A stretch of DNA of 64,000 bases, taken from Kitasatospora sp. MMS16-BH015. Lineage in GTDB: Bacteria > Actinomycetota > Actinomycetes > Streptomycetales > Streptomycetaceae. Below the pieces are notes generated by a model. It ran no database searches, was not told where the DNA came from, and saw only the letters and a list, made by a program, of their open reading frames with translations. The stretch is taken from positions 6,649,001 through 6,713,000 of the forward strand of contig NZ_CP025394.1 of the NCBI RefSeq assembly GCF_002943525.1, in the 5' to 3' direction. Within the stretch, counting starts at the first letter, position 1. Every line of letters begins with the position of its first letter. The translations under genes and the position numbers were made by a program. This document shows positions 42,501 through 51,556 of this stretch, piece after piece.

Positions 42501-44678
42501 TCAGTGGCCGGGCCCGCCGCCGGTCGGACCGGCGGCGGCCGGGGTGGCCGGGGTGGCCGGGCTTCCCGAGGTGTTCGGGTCGGGACTGGGGGAGGCGGAG
42601 GGGTTCTGCTGGGGGGCGGCCGGCAGGCTGATGTGGGGGAACGAGGTGGCGGGGACGTCGTCCAGGGCGCCGCTCATCGCGGCGCGCCAGAACGGGCCGG
42701 CGACCTGGGCACCGAATGCCTGGGTGATGCGGGAGCCGCCGAGCCGCTGGCCCTGCAGTGCCTCCTGGGTGCCCATGTCGCTGACCACGGTGGCGCCCAC
42801 CAGGTCGGGGGTGTAGCCGACGAACCAGACCTGCCTGCCCTCGTTGGTGGTACCGGTCTTGCCCGCGTTGTCGCGGTCGTCCAGACCGATGCCCAGTGCG
42901 GTGCCGCCGTCCTGCACCACGCCCTTGAGCATCGCGGTGATGGTGTCCGCGGTGGTCGGCGACATCACGGTCGAGCAACTGCTCGGCGGCACCGCCAGGT
43001 TCTTGCCGTCGGGGCCGGTCACCGAGGTGATCGCCGTCGGCGCGCAGTAGGTGCCGTGGGAGGCGAAGGCGGCGTAGGCCGCGGCCATGCCCAGCGGGGT
43101 CAGCGAGTTGACGCCGAGCACCATCGCCGGGACGACGTCCAGCGGCTTGCCGCCGGCCTGCTGGGTGATGCCCAGCTTGTTGGCCATCCGGGAGGTGTCG
43201 CAGAGACCGACCTCGCCCTCGAGGGTGGCGAAGTAGGTGTTGATCGAGGCGGCCAGCGCGCCGGGCATCGCGAAGTTGCCGGCCTCGCTCTGCGCGTCGT
43301 TGTGCACCTGGTCCTTGGAGGCGTTCCGCCTGCCCTGACAGTCCGTCATCGCGGGCCACTTGATGCTGTAAGGAGTGTTGTAGGTCGTGTCGGGGCCGAG
43401 GCCGGACTCGAGTGCCGCGGCGGCCACGATCGCCTTGAAGGTGGAGCCGGTCGGGAAGCCCTCGCCACCGCCCATCGCCTTGCCGACGTTCAGGTTGAGG
43501 GTGGTCTGGGAGTTGGCGTCCAGCCCGTACGGGCGGCTCTGCCCCATCGCCAGGATCTTGCCGGTGCCGGGCTGCACCATGCTCATCACCGCGACCGGCT
43601 TGTCGGTCGGCTTGGCCTTGGTGGTGAGCGCCTTGTTGAGCGCGGTCTGCGCCTTGGGGTCCAGGGTGGTGCGGATCTGCAGCCCGCCGCGGTTCCACAG
43701 CGTCTGGCGGTCGGCGGCGGTCGCCCCGAAGACCGGCTGGCTCAGCACGAGCTTCTTCACGTAGTCGCAGAAGAAGCCCTCGCCGTTCCCGGCGGTGATG
43801 CAACCCTGCTGCGGGCGGCTGACGTTCAACTGGACGTCGGTCTTGATCGCCGCGTCCGCGTCGGCCCGGCTGATGCTGCCGTACTGGGCCATCTTGTTGA
43901 GCACGGTGTCGCGCCGCTCCTTGGCGGCGGCCTTGTGCAGGATCGGGTCGTAGCTGGTCGGCGACTGCTCGATGCCGGCCAGCAGCGCGGCCTGCGGCAG
44001 GTCCAACTGGCTCGCGTGGACGCTGAAGTACCGCTCGGAGGCCGCCTCGATCCCGTACGCCTGCTCACCGAAGAAGGTGATGTTCAGGTAGTTGGTGAGG
44101 ATCTGGTCCTTGGTGAGGGTCTTCTCCACCTCGATCGCGTACCGCATCTCCTGCAGCTTGCGGCCCACCGTCTGGCGCTGCGCCGCCTGGACCTTGGCCT
44201 GGTCGTCGCCGGCCTCGTCCACGAAGACGTTCTTCACGTACTGCTGGGTCAGCGTCGAGGCGCCCTGGGTGCCGCCGCCGCCCGCGTTGTTGCCGAGCGC
44301 GCGGGCGATGCCCTTGGGGTCGATCGCGCCGTGCTGGTAGAACCGGTTGTCCTCCACGGCCACCAGGGCCTTGCGGACCAGCGGCGAGATCTGGTCGGCC
44401 GGCACCACGGTGCGGTCACGGGCGTAGGCCGTGGCTATCAGGTTTCCGGCCGCGTCGTAGATGGCCGATGCCTGGGACAGCGGCGGGGCCTTGAAGTCGT
44501 CGGGCAGGTTCTCGAAGCCGTCGGCTGCGGACTTGGCGGCCAGGCCGACTCCTCCGACGTACGGCATCGCCATGCCGGCCAGTAGCAGGCCGGCGGTTCC
44601 ACTCACCAACAGGAAGCGCAGGCTCAGCGCGCCGAGCGCGAGCGGGCCACGGACTCGGGTCGAATTCTTTGACTCCAC
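42501..44678 (-). CDS. Class A penicillin-binding protein (bifunctional peptidoglycan synthase)
   Basis: 725 residues from ATG 44678. One N-terminal membrane anchor (about 15-40) precedes a GT51 transglycosylase domain (VAVEDNRFYQHGAIDPKGIARA, catalytic Glu109; GASTLTQQYVKN). The transpeptidase domain has SxxK (Ser412-Thr-Phe-Lys415), SIN as SxN, and KTGT. The C-terminal tail after the transpeptidase is Pro/Ser/Thr-rich. It polymerises and cross-links glycan strands outside the membrane. No PASTA domain is present. It is read alone: a strong terminator separates it from prfC upstream. Confidence 0.95.
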   Translation of the reverse strand: MESKNSTRVRGPLALGALSLRFLLVSGTAGLLLAGMAMPYVGGVGLAAKSAADGFENLPDDFKAPPLSQASAIYDAAGNLIATAYARDRTVVPADQISPLVRKALVAVEDNRFYQHGAIDPKGIARALGNNAGGGGTQGASTLTQQYVKNVFVDEAGDDQAKVQAAQRQTVGRKLQEMRYAIEVEKTLTKDQILTNYLNITFFGEQAYGIEAASERYFSVHASQLDLPQAALLAGIEQSPTSYDPILHKAAAKERRDTVLNKMAQYGSISRADADAAIKTDVQLNVSRPQQGCITAGNGEGFFCDYVKKLVLSQPVFGATAADRQTLWNRGGLQIRTTLDPKAQTALNKALTTKAKPTDKPVAVMSMVQPGTGKILAMGQSRPYGLDANSQTTLNLNVGKAMGGGEGFPTGSTFKAIVAAAALESGLGPDTTYNTPYSIKWPAMTDCQGRRNASKDQVHNDAQSEAGNFAMPGALAASINTYFATLEGEVGLCDTSRMANKLGITQQAGGKPLDVVPAMVLGVNSLTPLGMAAAYAAFASHGTYCAPTAITSVTGPDGKNLAVPPSSCSTVMSPTTADTITAMLKGVVQDGGTALGIGLDDRDNAGKTGTTNEGRQVWFVGYTPDLVGATVVSDMGTQEALQGQRLGGSRITQAFGAQVAGPFWRAAMSGALDDVPATSFPHISLPAAPQQNPSASPSPDPNTSGSPATPATPAAAGPTGGGPGH

Positions 44679-44832
44679 GTCAGGAGACTACGGTCCGATC
44701 ATGTGAGAATCACCCCTGGGCCGCCCCTCATTCGTCACAACATCGACACAGCCTGGCTCCGGTGGCCCCTTCGAAGCGGCTTGTTGACGGCGGCCGGGGC
44801 CCAGCGGACGTAGAGCTTGCGGTCGATGGGGT

Positions 44833-44895
44833 GGACGGCGCATGGTGCGGCCCCTGCCGGAAGATTCCCGGCAGGGGCCGCACCATGCGCCGTCC
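44833..44895 (-). terminator. Very long perfect hairpin after prfC
   Basis: 28-bp perfect arms (44833-44860 and 44868-44895) with a 7-base loop lie 47 bases beyond the prfC stop. It is the most stable simple hairpin in the window. Confidence 0.85.
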
Positions 44896-44942
44896 GTAGT
44901 CCGCCCGGCCGGGCGGCGCCGCCCGGGCCGAGAGGTCCGCGA

Positions 44943-46556
44943 TCAGTCCGCCGTGGCGATCAGCGGCTGGAGCAGGACGTCGGGTGCGGCGCGCTGGAAG
45001 GCGTTCAGCTGCCATTTGTCGGCGAACAGGGCCAGCAGCACGTCGTCCGAGCGGCGGGTGAGCACCTCGCCGTTGATCAGGCGGGATTTGCCCAGGGTGG
45101 CGGCGCCGTCGGCGTCGGTGATCCGGGCCACGCGGTAGGAGAGCTGGTCGAGGGCGATCGGGGAGGAGAACTCGTGCTCCATCCGGTGCAGGATCACGTC
45201 GAACTGCATCGGGCCGACCGCGGCCATGACCGGTGCCTGGTCGCCGCGCCGGTCGGAGACCAGCACCTGGATCACGCCCTCCTCGTCGAGCTGGGAGATG
45301 CCCTTGCGGAACTGCTTGGACCGGCTGATGTCCTTGGGCCGTGCCACCGCGAAGTACTCGGGGGCGAAGGCGGGCAGCGCGGGGAACTCGGCCTTCTTGC
45401 CGGTGAAGAGGGTGTCGCCGACCCGCAGCGCGCTCGCGTTGATCAGGCCGACCACGTCGCCGGGGTACGCGGTGTCGACCACGGTGCGCTCGGCTCCGAA
45501 GACGGTGTGCGCGTACTTGGTCGCGAACGAGCGGCCGCTGGCCGCCCGGGTGACGTGCATGCCGCGCTCGAAGACGCCGGAGCAGACCCGGACGAAGGCG
45601 ATCCGGTCGCGGTGGGCCGGGTCCATGTTCGCCTGGATCTTGAACACCAGGCCGGAGAACTCCTCGCCGACCTCGCGGCTGCCGCCCTTGGCCAGCGGGC
45701 GGGGCCCGGGAGCCGGCGCGAGGTCGACCACGGCGTCCAGCAGGAGCTTCACACCGATGTTGGTCAGCGCGGCGCCGAAGAAGACCGGGCTGATCTTGCC
45801 GGTCTCGAAGGCCTCCTGGTCGTAGCCGGGGCCGGAGGAGAGCACCAGCTCCAGCTCCTCCAGCGCGGTCGTCCAGTCCTCGCCCTCCTGCTCGGCGGCC
45901 TGCTCGGAGGTGAGCTGCTCCTCGAGGGCGGCGTGCGTGCCGGCCGGCACCTTGGTGTAGCGGAGCATCTGCTCGGTGTTCTCGGCTTCGACCAGGCCGC
46001 GCAGGTTGCCCGCGTTGCCGACCGGCCAGACGACCGGGACGGGGGTGATCCCGAGGTGCGTCTCGATGTCCTCGAGCAGGGTGAGCGCGTCCTGGCCGCG
46101 GCGGTCCCACTTGTTGATGAAGGTGATCACGGGGACGCCGCGGTGGCGGCAGACCGCGAAGAGCTTGCGGGTCTGCTCCTCCAGGCCCTTGGCCGCGTCG
46201 ACCAGCATGATCGCGCAGTCGACGGCGGCCAGCACCCGGTAGGTGTCCTCGGAGAAGTCGGCGTGGCCGGGGGTGTCGACCAGGTTCATCACGTGGCCGC
46301 GGTAGCCGAACTGCAGGGCGGCCGAGGTCACCGAGATGCCGCGCTCGCGTTCCAGCTCCATCCAGTCGCTGGTCACGCCGCGTCGGTCGCCCTTGGCGTG
46401 CACCGCACCGGCGGACGTGATCGCCCGGGCGTGCAGCGCCAGTGCCTCGGTGAGGGTGGACTTGCCCGCGTCCGGGTGGCTGATCACGGCGAAGGTCCGT
46501 CGGCGGCCGGCCTCGTTGAGGACCTGCAGGACGGGGATTGACTGGACGGTGCTCAC
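44943..46556 (-). CDS. prfC: Peptide chain release factor 3
   Basis: 537 residues from GTG 46556, with GAGGAA six bases upstream. A translational GTPase: G1 SHPDAGKST (26-34), G2 region GISVTSA, G3 DTPGHADF, G4 NKWDR. The RF3-specific middle and C-terminal parts (VFFGAALTNIGVKLLLDAVVDLAP, GVIQVLVSDRRGDQAPVMAAVGPMQFDV) distinguish it from EF-G. RF3 removes RF1 and RF2 from the ribosome after peptide release. A TATTAT box at about 46644-46649 on the minus strand is a possible -10 element. Confidence 0.95.
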   Translation of the reverse strand: MSTVQSIPVLQVLNEAGRRRTFAVISHPDAGKSTLTEALALHARAITSAGAVHAKGDRRGVTSDWMELERERGISVTSAALQFGYRGHVMNLVDTPGHADFSEDTYRVLAAVDCAIMLVDAAKGLEEQTRKLFAVCRHRGVPVITFINKWDRRGQDALTLLEDIETHLGITPVPVVWPVGNAGNLRGLVEAENTEQMLRYTKVPAGTHAALEEQLTSEQAAEQEGEDWTTALEELELVLSSGPGYDQEAFETGKISPVFFGAALTNIGVKLLLDAVVDLAPAPGPRPLAKGGSREVGEEFSGLVFKIQANMDPAHRDRIAFVRVCSGVFERGMHVTRAASGRSFATKYAHTVFGAERTVVDTAYPGDVVGLINASALRVGDTLFTGKKAEFPALPAFAPEYFAVARPKDISRSKQFRKGISQLDEEGVIQVLVSDRRGDQAPVMAAVGPMQFDVILHRMEHEFSSPIALDQLSYRVARITDADGAATLGKSRLINGEVLTRRSDDVLLALFADKWQLNAFQRAAPDVLLQPLIATAD

Positions 46557-47146
46557 GTGATTCCTCGGGTACGCATCGGCAGCAGGCCGGGTGACGTCTC
46601 CGTACCTGGTGAGCCGGGGATCAGGTCCGCAGGCTCAGGGAACGATAATAGGCCGTCGGGTGGCGTGGCCCCGAAATCCCCGTCTGGTGGCCGCCGCCCC
46701 GGCTCCATCCCGGAAAATGGCCGAACTGTCACGGGTCGAAGCCGTGGCCGAGTCGGTCCAGGGCCTTCAGTCACAGGTCCGTGTCGTCCGGCGAGGCGGA
46801 GGGCCGCCCGAGACCCGGGACCGGCCGCCCGCCAGAGCAAGCCGGTCCCGGCCGGGGCGTCACGGACTCGATGGTGTGCCGGTTCAGGGTTTCGGCGGTG
46901 CTGTAGGTGGTCCAGGCTTCCTTGGCCGTGGTCTTCGGCGCCTCGGCACTGCTCGCGGCACCGGTCGCGGTGGGGACTGCGGTGGAGGTGGGGCTCGCGG
47001 TGGTGGCGCCGGCGGGGGGCGAGTTTCGGAGAGGCTGGGGAAACGGCAGGTCAGGGGGTGCCCGTGCTGGGAGCCGGTCGGCCCAGCGACCCTGGGCGGG
47101 GTGAGCCGCCGAGCCGGGGTGCTGGGCCGTTGCCGGGTGGTGTTCG
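46557..47146. other. Gene-poor stretch between prfC and the biosynthetic operon
   Basis: These 590 bases have no intact gene. The part next to prfC holds its promoter. The middle carries a coding-like minus-strand fragment described separately. The side next to the operon begins directly at the stop of the B3/B4 gene with no obvious terminator. Confidence 0.5.
46767..47040 (-). pseudogene. Possible gene remnant
   Basis: On the minus strand, from about 47040 to a TGA at 46767-46769, one frame reads a Thr/Ala/Pro linker, then APKTTAKEAWTTYSTAETL followed by NRHTIESVTPR. It uses G/C-ending codons like real genes, then degrades into a low-quality tail. No start codon with a ribosome site is present. 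It may be the decayed end of a secreted or linker-containing protein. This is weak evidence. Confidence 0.25.
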
Positions 47147-47818
47147 TCAGGGCCGGGCGGTGTCGGTGAGGAGGGCGGTGGCGTGGGTGAGGGCGGCGGT
47201 CACCGAGTCGGGGGTGATGCCGGGGACGATGCAGCCGAGGAGGAGGACTCGGGTGGTGGTGGCGGTGATGGATTGGTGGACGCCGTCGCGGTGGGCGAAG
47301 AGGGAGAGGACTCGGGCCTGGTCGGCGAGTACCAGTCGGCCCGGGTCCAGGGCTGCGGGGTGGTCGGCGCCGAGGGGGAGGAAGGGCTCGCCGCCCTGGG
47401 TGACGGTCAGGCGGACTTCGCCGGTAATCCGGTCCGCGTCGAAGGCGCCCAGGGCCACCAGGTCGGCGACCGCCACCGCGTTGACCGCGTCCACCACCGG
47501 GTTGATCCGGGGCCAGGCGCCGGCGGGCTTGCCGCGCAGGCCGCGGTCGATCAGGGCCTGGATGGAGGGCGGCTGCTTGTCCGGGTCGGTGCCGATGAGC
47601 TTGGCCAGGGCGCGGTAGGCGGCCACTCGGGGGTGGTTGCGGATGGTGCCCCGGGTGGAGCCGTGCCACTGTGCGTGCTGGGTCAGCCAGAGTCGGTCGG
47701 CGGCCTCGGCCAGGCCTTCGGGTGTCACCTCGACGGCGGTGGCCAGCACCTCCACGCCGGGGAAGGCGATGGCAGCGGAGGCGTCCACCGCGATCGAGGC
47801 AGTCAGGGTGTCGGTCAT
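47147..47818 (-). CDS. B3/B4 tRNA-editing-like domain protein, last gene of the operon
   Basis: 223 residues from ATG 47818, overlapping the upstream gene as ATGA. The core (YRALAKLIGTDPDKQPPSIQAL, PRINPVVDAVNAVAV, DRITGEVRLTVTQGGE, VLSLFAHRDGVHQSI) matches free-standing B3/B4 domains, relatives of the editing domain of phenylalanyl-tRNA synthetase beta chain. Such domains bind tRNA and hydrolyse wrongly attached amino acids. Its place in a tryptophan-linked biosynthetic operon suggests a role in self-protection or in handling an aminoacyl product. That is inference. Confidence 0.8.
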   Translation of the reverse strand: MTDTLTASIAVDASAAIAFPGVEVLATAVEVTPEGLAEAADRLWLTQHAQWHGSTRGTIRNHPRVAAYRALAKLIGTDPDKQPPSIQALIDRGLRGKPAGAWPRINPVVDAVNAVAVADLVALGAFDADRITGEVRLTVTQGGEPFLPLGADHPAALDPGRLVLADQARVLSLFAHRDGVHQSITATTTRVLLLGCIVPGITPDSVTAALTHATALLTDTARP

Positions 47819-49128
47819 GCGGGGGACTCCTTGAGGACGAGCCGGTCGCCCACCGCGAGGTCCAGGTCCTCGGCGGTGAGCAGCCGGTCGGCGTGGATCA
47901 GGATGTTGTAGTGGTTCGGGTGGTGGCACTCGTCGAAACCGACGACCGTCCCGACCAGCCTCTCACCGAACCAGAGTTGATCGCCCGCACCGATCACCGT
48001 GCCGGATTCGAACTCGGCGAACCCGAGGAAGCCGACCGCGTCCACCCGGTCTCCGGCGAGCCGCGGCAGCTCGGTGGTGGTGACCAACTCGTGCAGCTCG
48101 CCGGCCCGGACGCACCGGGTGGACCACGGCGAGAGCGTCATCCCCCGGTCCTGTCGCCGGTGGAAGAGCAGCTTGACCAGCCGCGCCGAGGCGTCCGCCT
48201 TGGCCGGCATCCGCAGCCGCCGCTCCTTGCTCCGCCCGATCCGGTACGCCTGCTCGACCAGGTCGACCACCACCGGGCCGTCGTCCACCCGGGTCGGGCC
48301 GGCCGCGACGGCGGCGCGGAAGTCGGCCATGATGCCCTGGTACTCGTGGTCCAGCGAGGACTTGAAGCCGTGGTAGCCGGCCAGCATGTCGGCCGTCACG
48401 GTGGTGCCGTCCTTGAGGTGCACCACGATGTCCTTGATCTCGCCGCCGGGCAGCGCCCAGTCGAGCTGCACCTCGACCGGGATGCCGTCCTCGGTCCGCA
48501 GCTCGAGCTCGGCGTAGAACTCCACCCCGGCCCGCACGTCGCCCAAGGTCGCGTCGGTGAGGGTGAGTTCGCCGACCACCTGGCGTAGCGCGTCCAGTGC
48601 GTTCGGCCCGTTGTCGATGACGCAGCCGCCGCCGCACCTGTCCCGGTCCAGGTACCAGCGGTCGTCGCCGGTGTGCTCCTCGATCTTCTCGTGGTAGCGG
48701 CCGACCACCTTCTCGATCTGCTCGCGCGGCGGCAACTCCGCTGCCAGCCGCCGGACATGGCTGTTGTACCGGCGGTGGAAGGCGGTGAACAGGGTGGAGC
48801 CGGCCTGGGTGGCGACGGCGGCCAGCTCGCGGGCCTCGCTGCTGTGTACGGTGAGCGGCTTCTCGCAGGTGACGTGCACCCCGGCGGCGAGGGCGGCGGT
48901 GACCACGGGGGCGTGCAGGTGGTTCGGCAGCGTGATCACCACGCCGTCCACCAGGCCGGAGCCGAGCAGCTCCAGGTAGTCGGTGAAGTGCGGTACGCCC
49001 GGGGTGAGTTCGGCCAGCTTGGCGGTGTCCAGATCGCAGGCGGCGGTCAGCGTCAACTCGCCGTCCTGGTCGATCGCCCGAAGGAAGTAGGGCGCGATCA
49101 CGCCCAGGCCGATGATCCCGATCCTCAT
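47815..49128 (-). CDS. Gfo/Idh/MocA-family oxidoreductase with extra C-terminal domain
   Basis: 437 residues from ATG 49128. The NAD-binding domain (MRIGIIGLGVIAPYFLRAI) and the conserved CEKPL are followed by the C-terminal half with GGCVIDNGPNALDALRQV. These enzymes oxidise sugar hydroxyls, for example C3 before amination. About 100 residues beyond the usual end (from RQDRGMTLSPWSTRCVRAGELHELV to VGDRLVLKE) form a separate small domain. I believe it resembles DUF6917-type proteins, from memory only. It overlaps both neighbours by ATGA. Confidence 0.85.
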   Translation of the reverse strand: MRIGIIGLGVIAPYFLRAIDQDGELTLTAACDLDTAKLAELTPGVPHFTDYLELLGSGLVDGVVITLPNHLHAPVVTAALAAGVHVTCEKPLTVHSSEARELAAVATQAGSTLFTAFHRRYNSHVRRLAAELPPREQIEKVVGRYHEKIEEHTGDDRWYLDRDRCGGGCVIDNGPNALDALRQVVGELTLTDATLGDVRAGVEFYAELELRTEDGIPVEVQLDWALPGGEIKDIVVHLKDGTTVTADMLAGYHGFKSSLDHEYQGIMADFRAAVAAGPTRVDDGPVVVDLVEQAYRIGRSKERRLRMPAKADASARLVKLLFHRRQDRGMTLSPWSTRCVRAGELHELVTTTELPRLAGDRVDAVGFLGFAEFESGTVIGAGDQLWFGERLVGTVVGFDECHHPNHYNILIHADRLLTAEDLDLAVGDRLVLKESPA

Positions 49129-50249
49129 GCCGACACCGCCTCGGGGCGCAGGACCTCGGGGCGCAGCGCCGCCGGCACGGACAGGTCCAACTGATCGGCC
49201 ATCAGCACCAGTTGCGCGGCCACCGGGCCGGGCAGCAGCACCCCGTCGCGGCGCGACTCGGCGGAGCGGGCCGCCTCCGGGGCGCCCGGGTAGGTGACGT
49301 ACCCGTCGGGGCGGGCCGGCGGGCAGGCGGCCACCGTGTCCAGCAGGGTGCGGGCGCCCGCGCCGAAGGACTCGGCGGCGCCGAAGGCGGCCGGGTCGAT
49401 CGCGATCACCACATGGCCGATGTCGGTGTCCGGCCGCTCCTCGCCGTTCTCCAGCAAGTCCGGGGTGGGGCCGAAGGAGGCTCCGGCCAGCGGGCCGCAG
49501 AGCAGGTCGACCAGCAGCGCCAGACCGTAGCCCTTGGCGCCACCGGTGACGGCGGAGCCGCCGAGCCAGGTGACGTCCGCCTTGCCGTCGAAGTAGGCGT
49601 CCGGGTCGGTCACGGTCTCGCCGTGGTGGTCGACCAGCCAGCCCCCGGGCACCTGCCGGCCCTCGCGCTGGGCGGCCCGGATCTTGCCGGTGGCGACCGT
49701 GGTGGCGCTCATGTCCAGGACGAACGGCGCACCGCCGGGCGCGGGCGCGGCCACCGCGAGCGGGTTGGTGCCGAGCATCCGGATGGTGCCGCCGAGCGGC
49801 GGGGCGACGCCCTGGGCACCGCAGTTGGTCATCGCGATGGCGATCAGGCCGGCCTCGGTGGCCCGGTGCGCGTAGTACCCGGCGCTGCCGAAGTGGCTGC
49901 TGTTGCGGACCGCCACCATGGCGATGCCGCTCTGCCGCGCCTTCTCGACCGCCAGGTCGGTGGCCATGGTGGTGGTGACCAGGCCCAGACCGCCGTCCCC
50001 GTCGATCACCGCCGCGGACACGGTGTCGGCCACGATGCGCGGCTCGGCGGCGGCGTTGATCCGGCCGTCCCGCAGTCGGGGCGAGTAGATCCCGGCCAGC
50101 GCGTTGGTGCCGTGCGTGGTGAATCCGTGCTCGTCGGCGTAGACGATCACCTCGGCGGCGGTGGCCGCGTCCGCCTCGCTCAGGCCGGAGCGGGTCAGCG
50201 CCTCGTGGGCGAAGCCGCGCAGGGTCTCCAGCGGTATCCGGACGGTCAT
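49125..50249 (-). CDS. Ldh2/ComC-family NAD(P)-dependent dehydrogenase
   Basis: 374 residues from ATG 50249, ATGA overlaps on both sides. The family of malate, L-lactate, ureidoglycolate and related 2-keto/2-imino acid reductases is recognised by DEHGFTTHG, VRNSSHFGSAGYYA with the catalytic His, TNCGAQGVAPPLGG and GAKGYGLALLVDLLCG. It lacks a Rossmann GxGxxG. In a biosynthetic setting it could reduce a 2-oxo acid such as an indolepyruvate-type intermediate. The substrate is unproven. Confidence 0.87.
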   Translation of the reverse strand: MTVRIPLETLRGFAHEALTRSGLSEADAATAAEVIVYADEHGFTTHGTNALAGIYSPRLRDGRINAAAEPRIVADTVSAAVIDGDGGLGLVTTTMATDLAVEKARQSGIAMVAVRNSSHFGSAGYYAHRATEAGLIAIAMTNCGAQGVAPPLGGTIRMLGTNPLAVAAPAPGGAPFVLDMSATTVATGKIRAAQREGRQVPGGWLVDHHGETVTDPDAYFDGKADVTWLGGSAVTGGAKGYGLALLVDLLCGPLAGASFGPTPDLLENGEERPDTDIGHVVIAIDPAAFGAAESFGAGARTLLDTVAACPPARPDGYVTYPGAPEAARSAESRRDGVLLPGPVAAQLVLMADQLDLSVPAALRPEVLRPEAVSA

Positions 50250-51556
50250 CGGTCGTTCTCCTCTGACAGGTCGTTTGTGTGCCGCCCGAAGGCGACCACC
50301 AGGTCCTTGATCTTCCGTGCGTAGCGGGCGAGTTCGGTGAGCTCCACGAATTCGTCCGGGGTGTGCGCGCCGTTGGTGTCCAGCGAGCCGGGGCCGCAGA
50401 CCGCGACGTACCGGCCGGGGCCGCCGGCCCAGATCGCGTCGCAGGTGAAGGCGGAGCCGTCGGCCAGACCGTCGTGCCGGGGGAAGCCGGCTCCGGCGAG
50501 CAGCGCCTCCAGCGCCGGGTCGCGGTTGTCCAGCACCGGCAGCCCCCGCTTGAGCCAGTCGAACCGGACCACCTGGTCCCAACCCGCCACCAGCCGCGCG
50601 GTGAACGGGTTGCCGGCGTGCGCGGCGGCGAACTCGGCCCGCGCCTCGGGCAGCAGCCGCTCCAACTCCCCTTCCAGCAGCGACGCTTGGGTGGTGCTGG
50701 TGTACGCGATGTTCATTCGCAGCTCGCCGCTGCCGTACACCCGGTTGTGCGAGTCGCCGGTGTGCAGCCCGGCCACGCAGAGCTTGGCGCCGGCCGCATG
50801 GGCGCGCGGGCCGAGGCGGCGGGACAGGAAGTCGGCCAGGAAGCCGAGCGCCACGGTGGCGTTGTGGCCGCCGGCCGGGTGGTCGTCGGTGGAGTCGGTG
50901 CCGTGCACGCTCAGGCGGGGGGTCATCGCGGCGGTGCAGGCGTCCATCACCCGGCCGCCGGTCGGCTCGGCGAAGAGCATCAGCCGGCCGGTGTGGCCCT
51001 GCTCGACCAGCCAGCGGGTGCCGAAGACGCCCATCGCCCCGCCCTCCTCGCCGGGCACCGAGGCCAGCTGCACCTCGATCTGCTCGGCCAGCCACGGCTC
51101 GGCGGCGAAGGCGGCCGCGATCCCGGCCGCGGCCGCGATGCCCGGGCCCTTGTCGTCCACGGCGCCGCGCCCGTGCAGCACGCCGCCGACCAGCCGGGGG
51201 TCGAGGTGCGGACCGACGGTGTCCACATGGAAGTTGACGACCATCCGCCGCGCGGGGGCGGCCGGGCGGCCCATCCGGACCACCGCGCTCGGCTGGTCCG
51301 CGAGGAAGCCCGGATCGACCGCGCGCAGCGGCGCGGGCACGTCGGGGCGGTCGAGCACCGAGCGGTCGGGAGCGGCGAACAGCACCTGCTCGAAGCCGAG
51401 TTCGGTGGCCCCGGCCAGGAAGACCTGCTGCGCGTCCACGGTGTGCGCGGCCTTGCCGCCCTCGAACGGCGAGACCGACGGGACGGACAGCAGTTCGAGC
51501 AGCCAGTCGAGGTCGTCCGGCCCGAACGGGCCGTCGGACCAGTCCGGTTCACTCAC
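50246..51556 (-). CDS. M20-family metallopeptidase/amidohydrolase
   Basis: 436 residues from ATG 51556. It has the M20 zinc site: NFHVDTVGPH, GRGAVDDKGPG, PGEEGGAMG and the late HTPDEFVEL. The FAEPTGG and GDSHNRVYGSGELRMNI stretches fit the ArgE/DapE/CPG2 group. It would cleave an N-acyl or peptide bond, such as removal of an N-acetyl or protecting group. It overlaps the upstream gene by eight bases. Confidence 0.88.
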   Translation of the reverse strand: MSEPDWSDGPFGPDDLDWLLELLSVPSVSPFEGGKAAHTVDAQQVFLAGATELGFEQVLFAAPDRSVLDRPDVPAPLRAVDPGFLADQPSAVVRMGRPAAPARRMVVNFHVDTVGPHLDPRLVGGVLHGRGAVDDKGPGIAAAAGIAAAFAAEPWLAEQIEVQLASVPGEEGGAMGVFGTRWLVEQGHTGRLMLFAEPTGGRVMDACTAAMTPRLSVHGTDSTDDHPAGGHNATVALGFLADFLSRRLGPRAHAAGAKLCVAGLHTGDSHNRVYGSGELRMNIAYTSTTQASLLEGELERLLPEARAEFAAAHAGNPFTARLVAGWDQVVRFDWLKRGLPVLDNRDPALEALLAGAGFPRHDGLADGSAFTCDAIWAGGPGRYVAVCGPGSLDTNGAHTPDEFVELTELARYARKIKDLVVAFGRHTNDLSEENDR

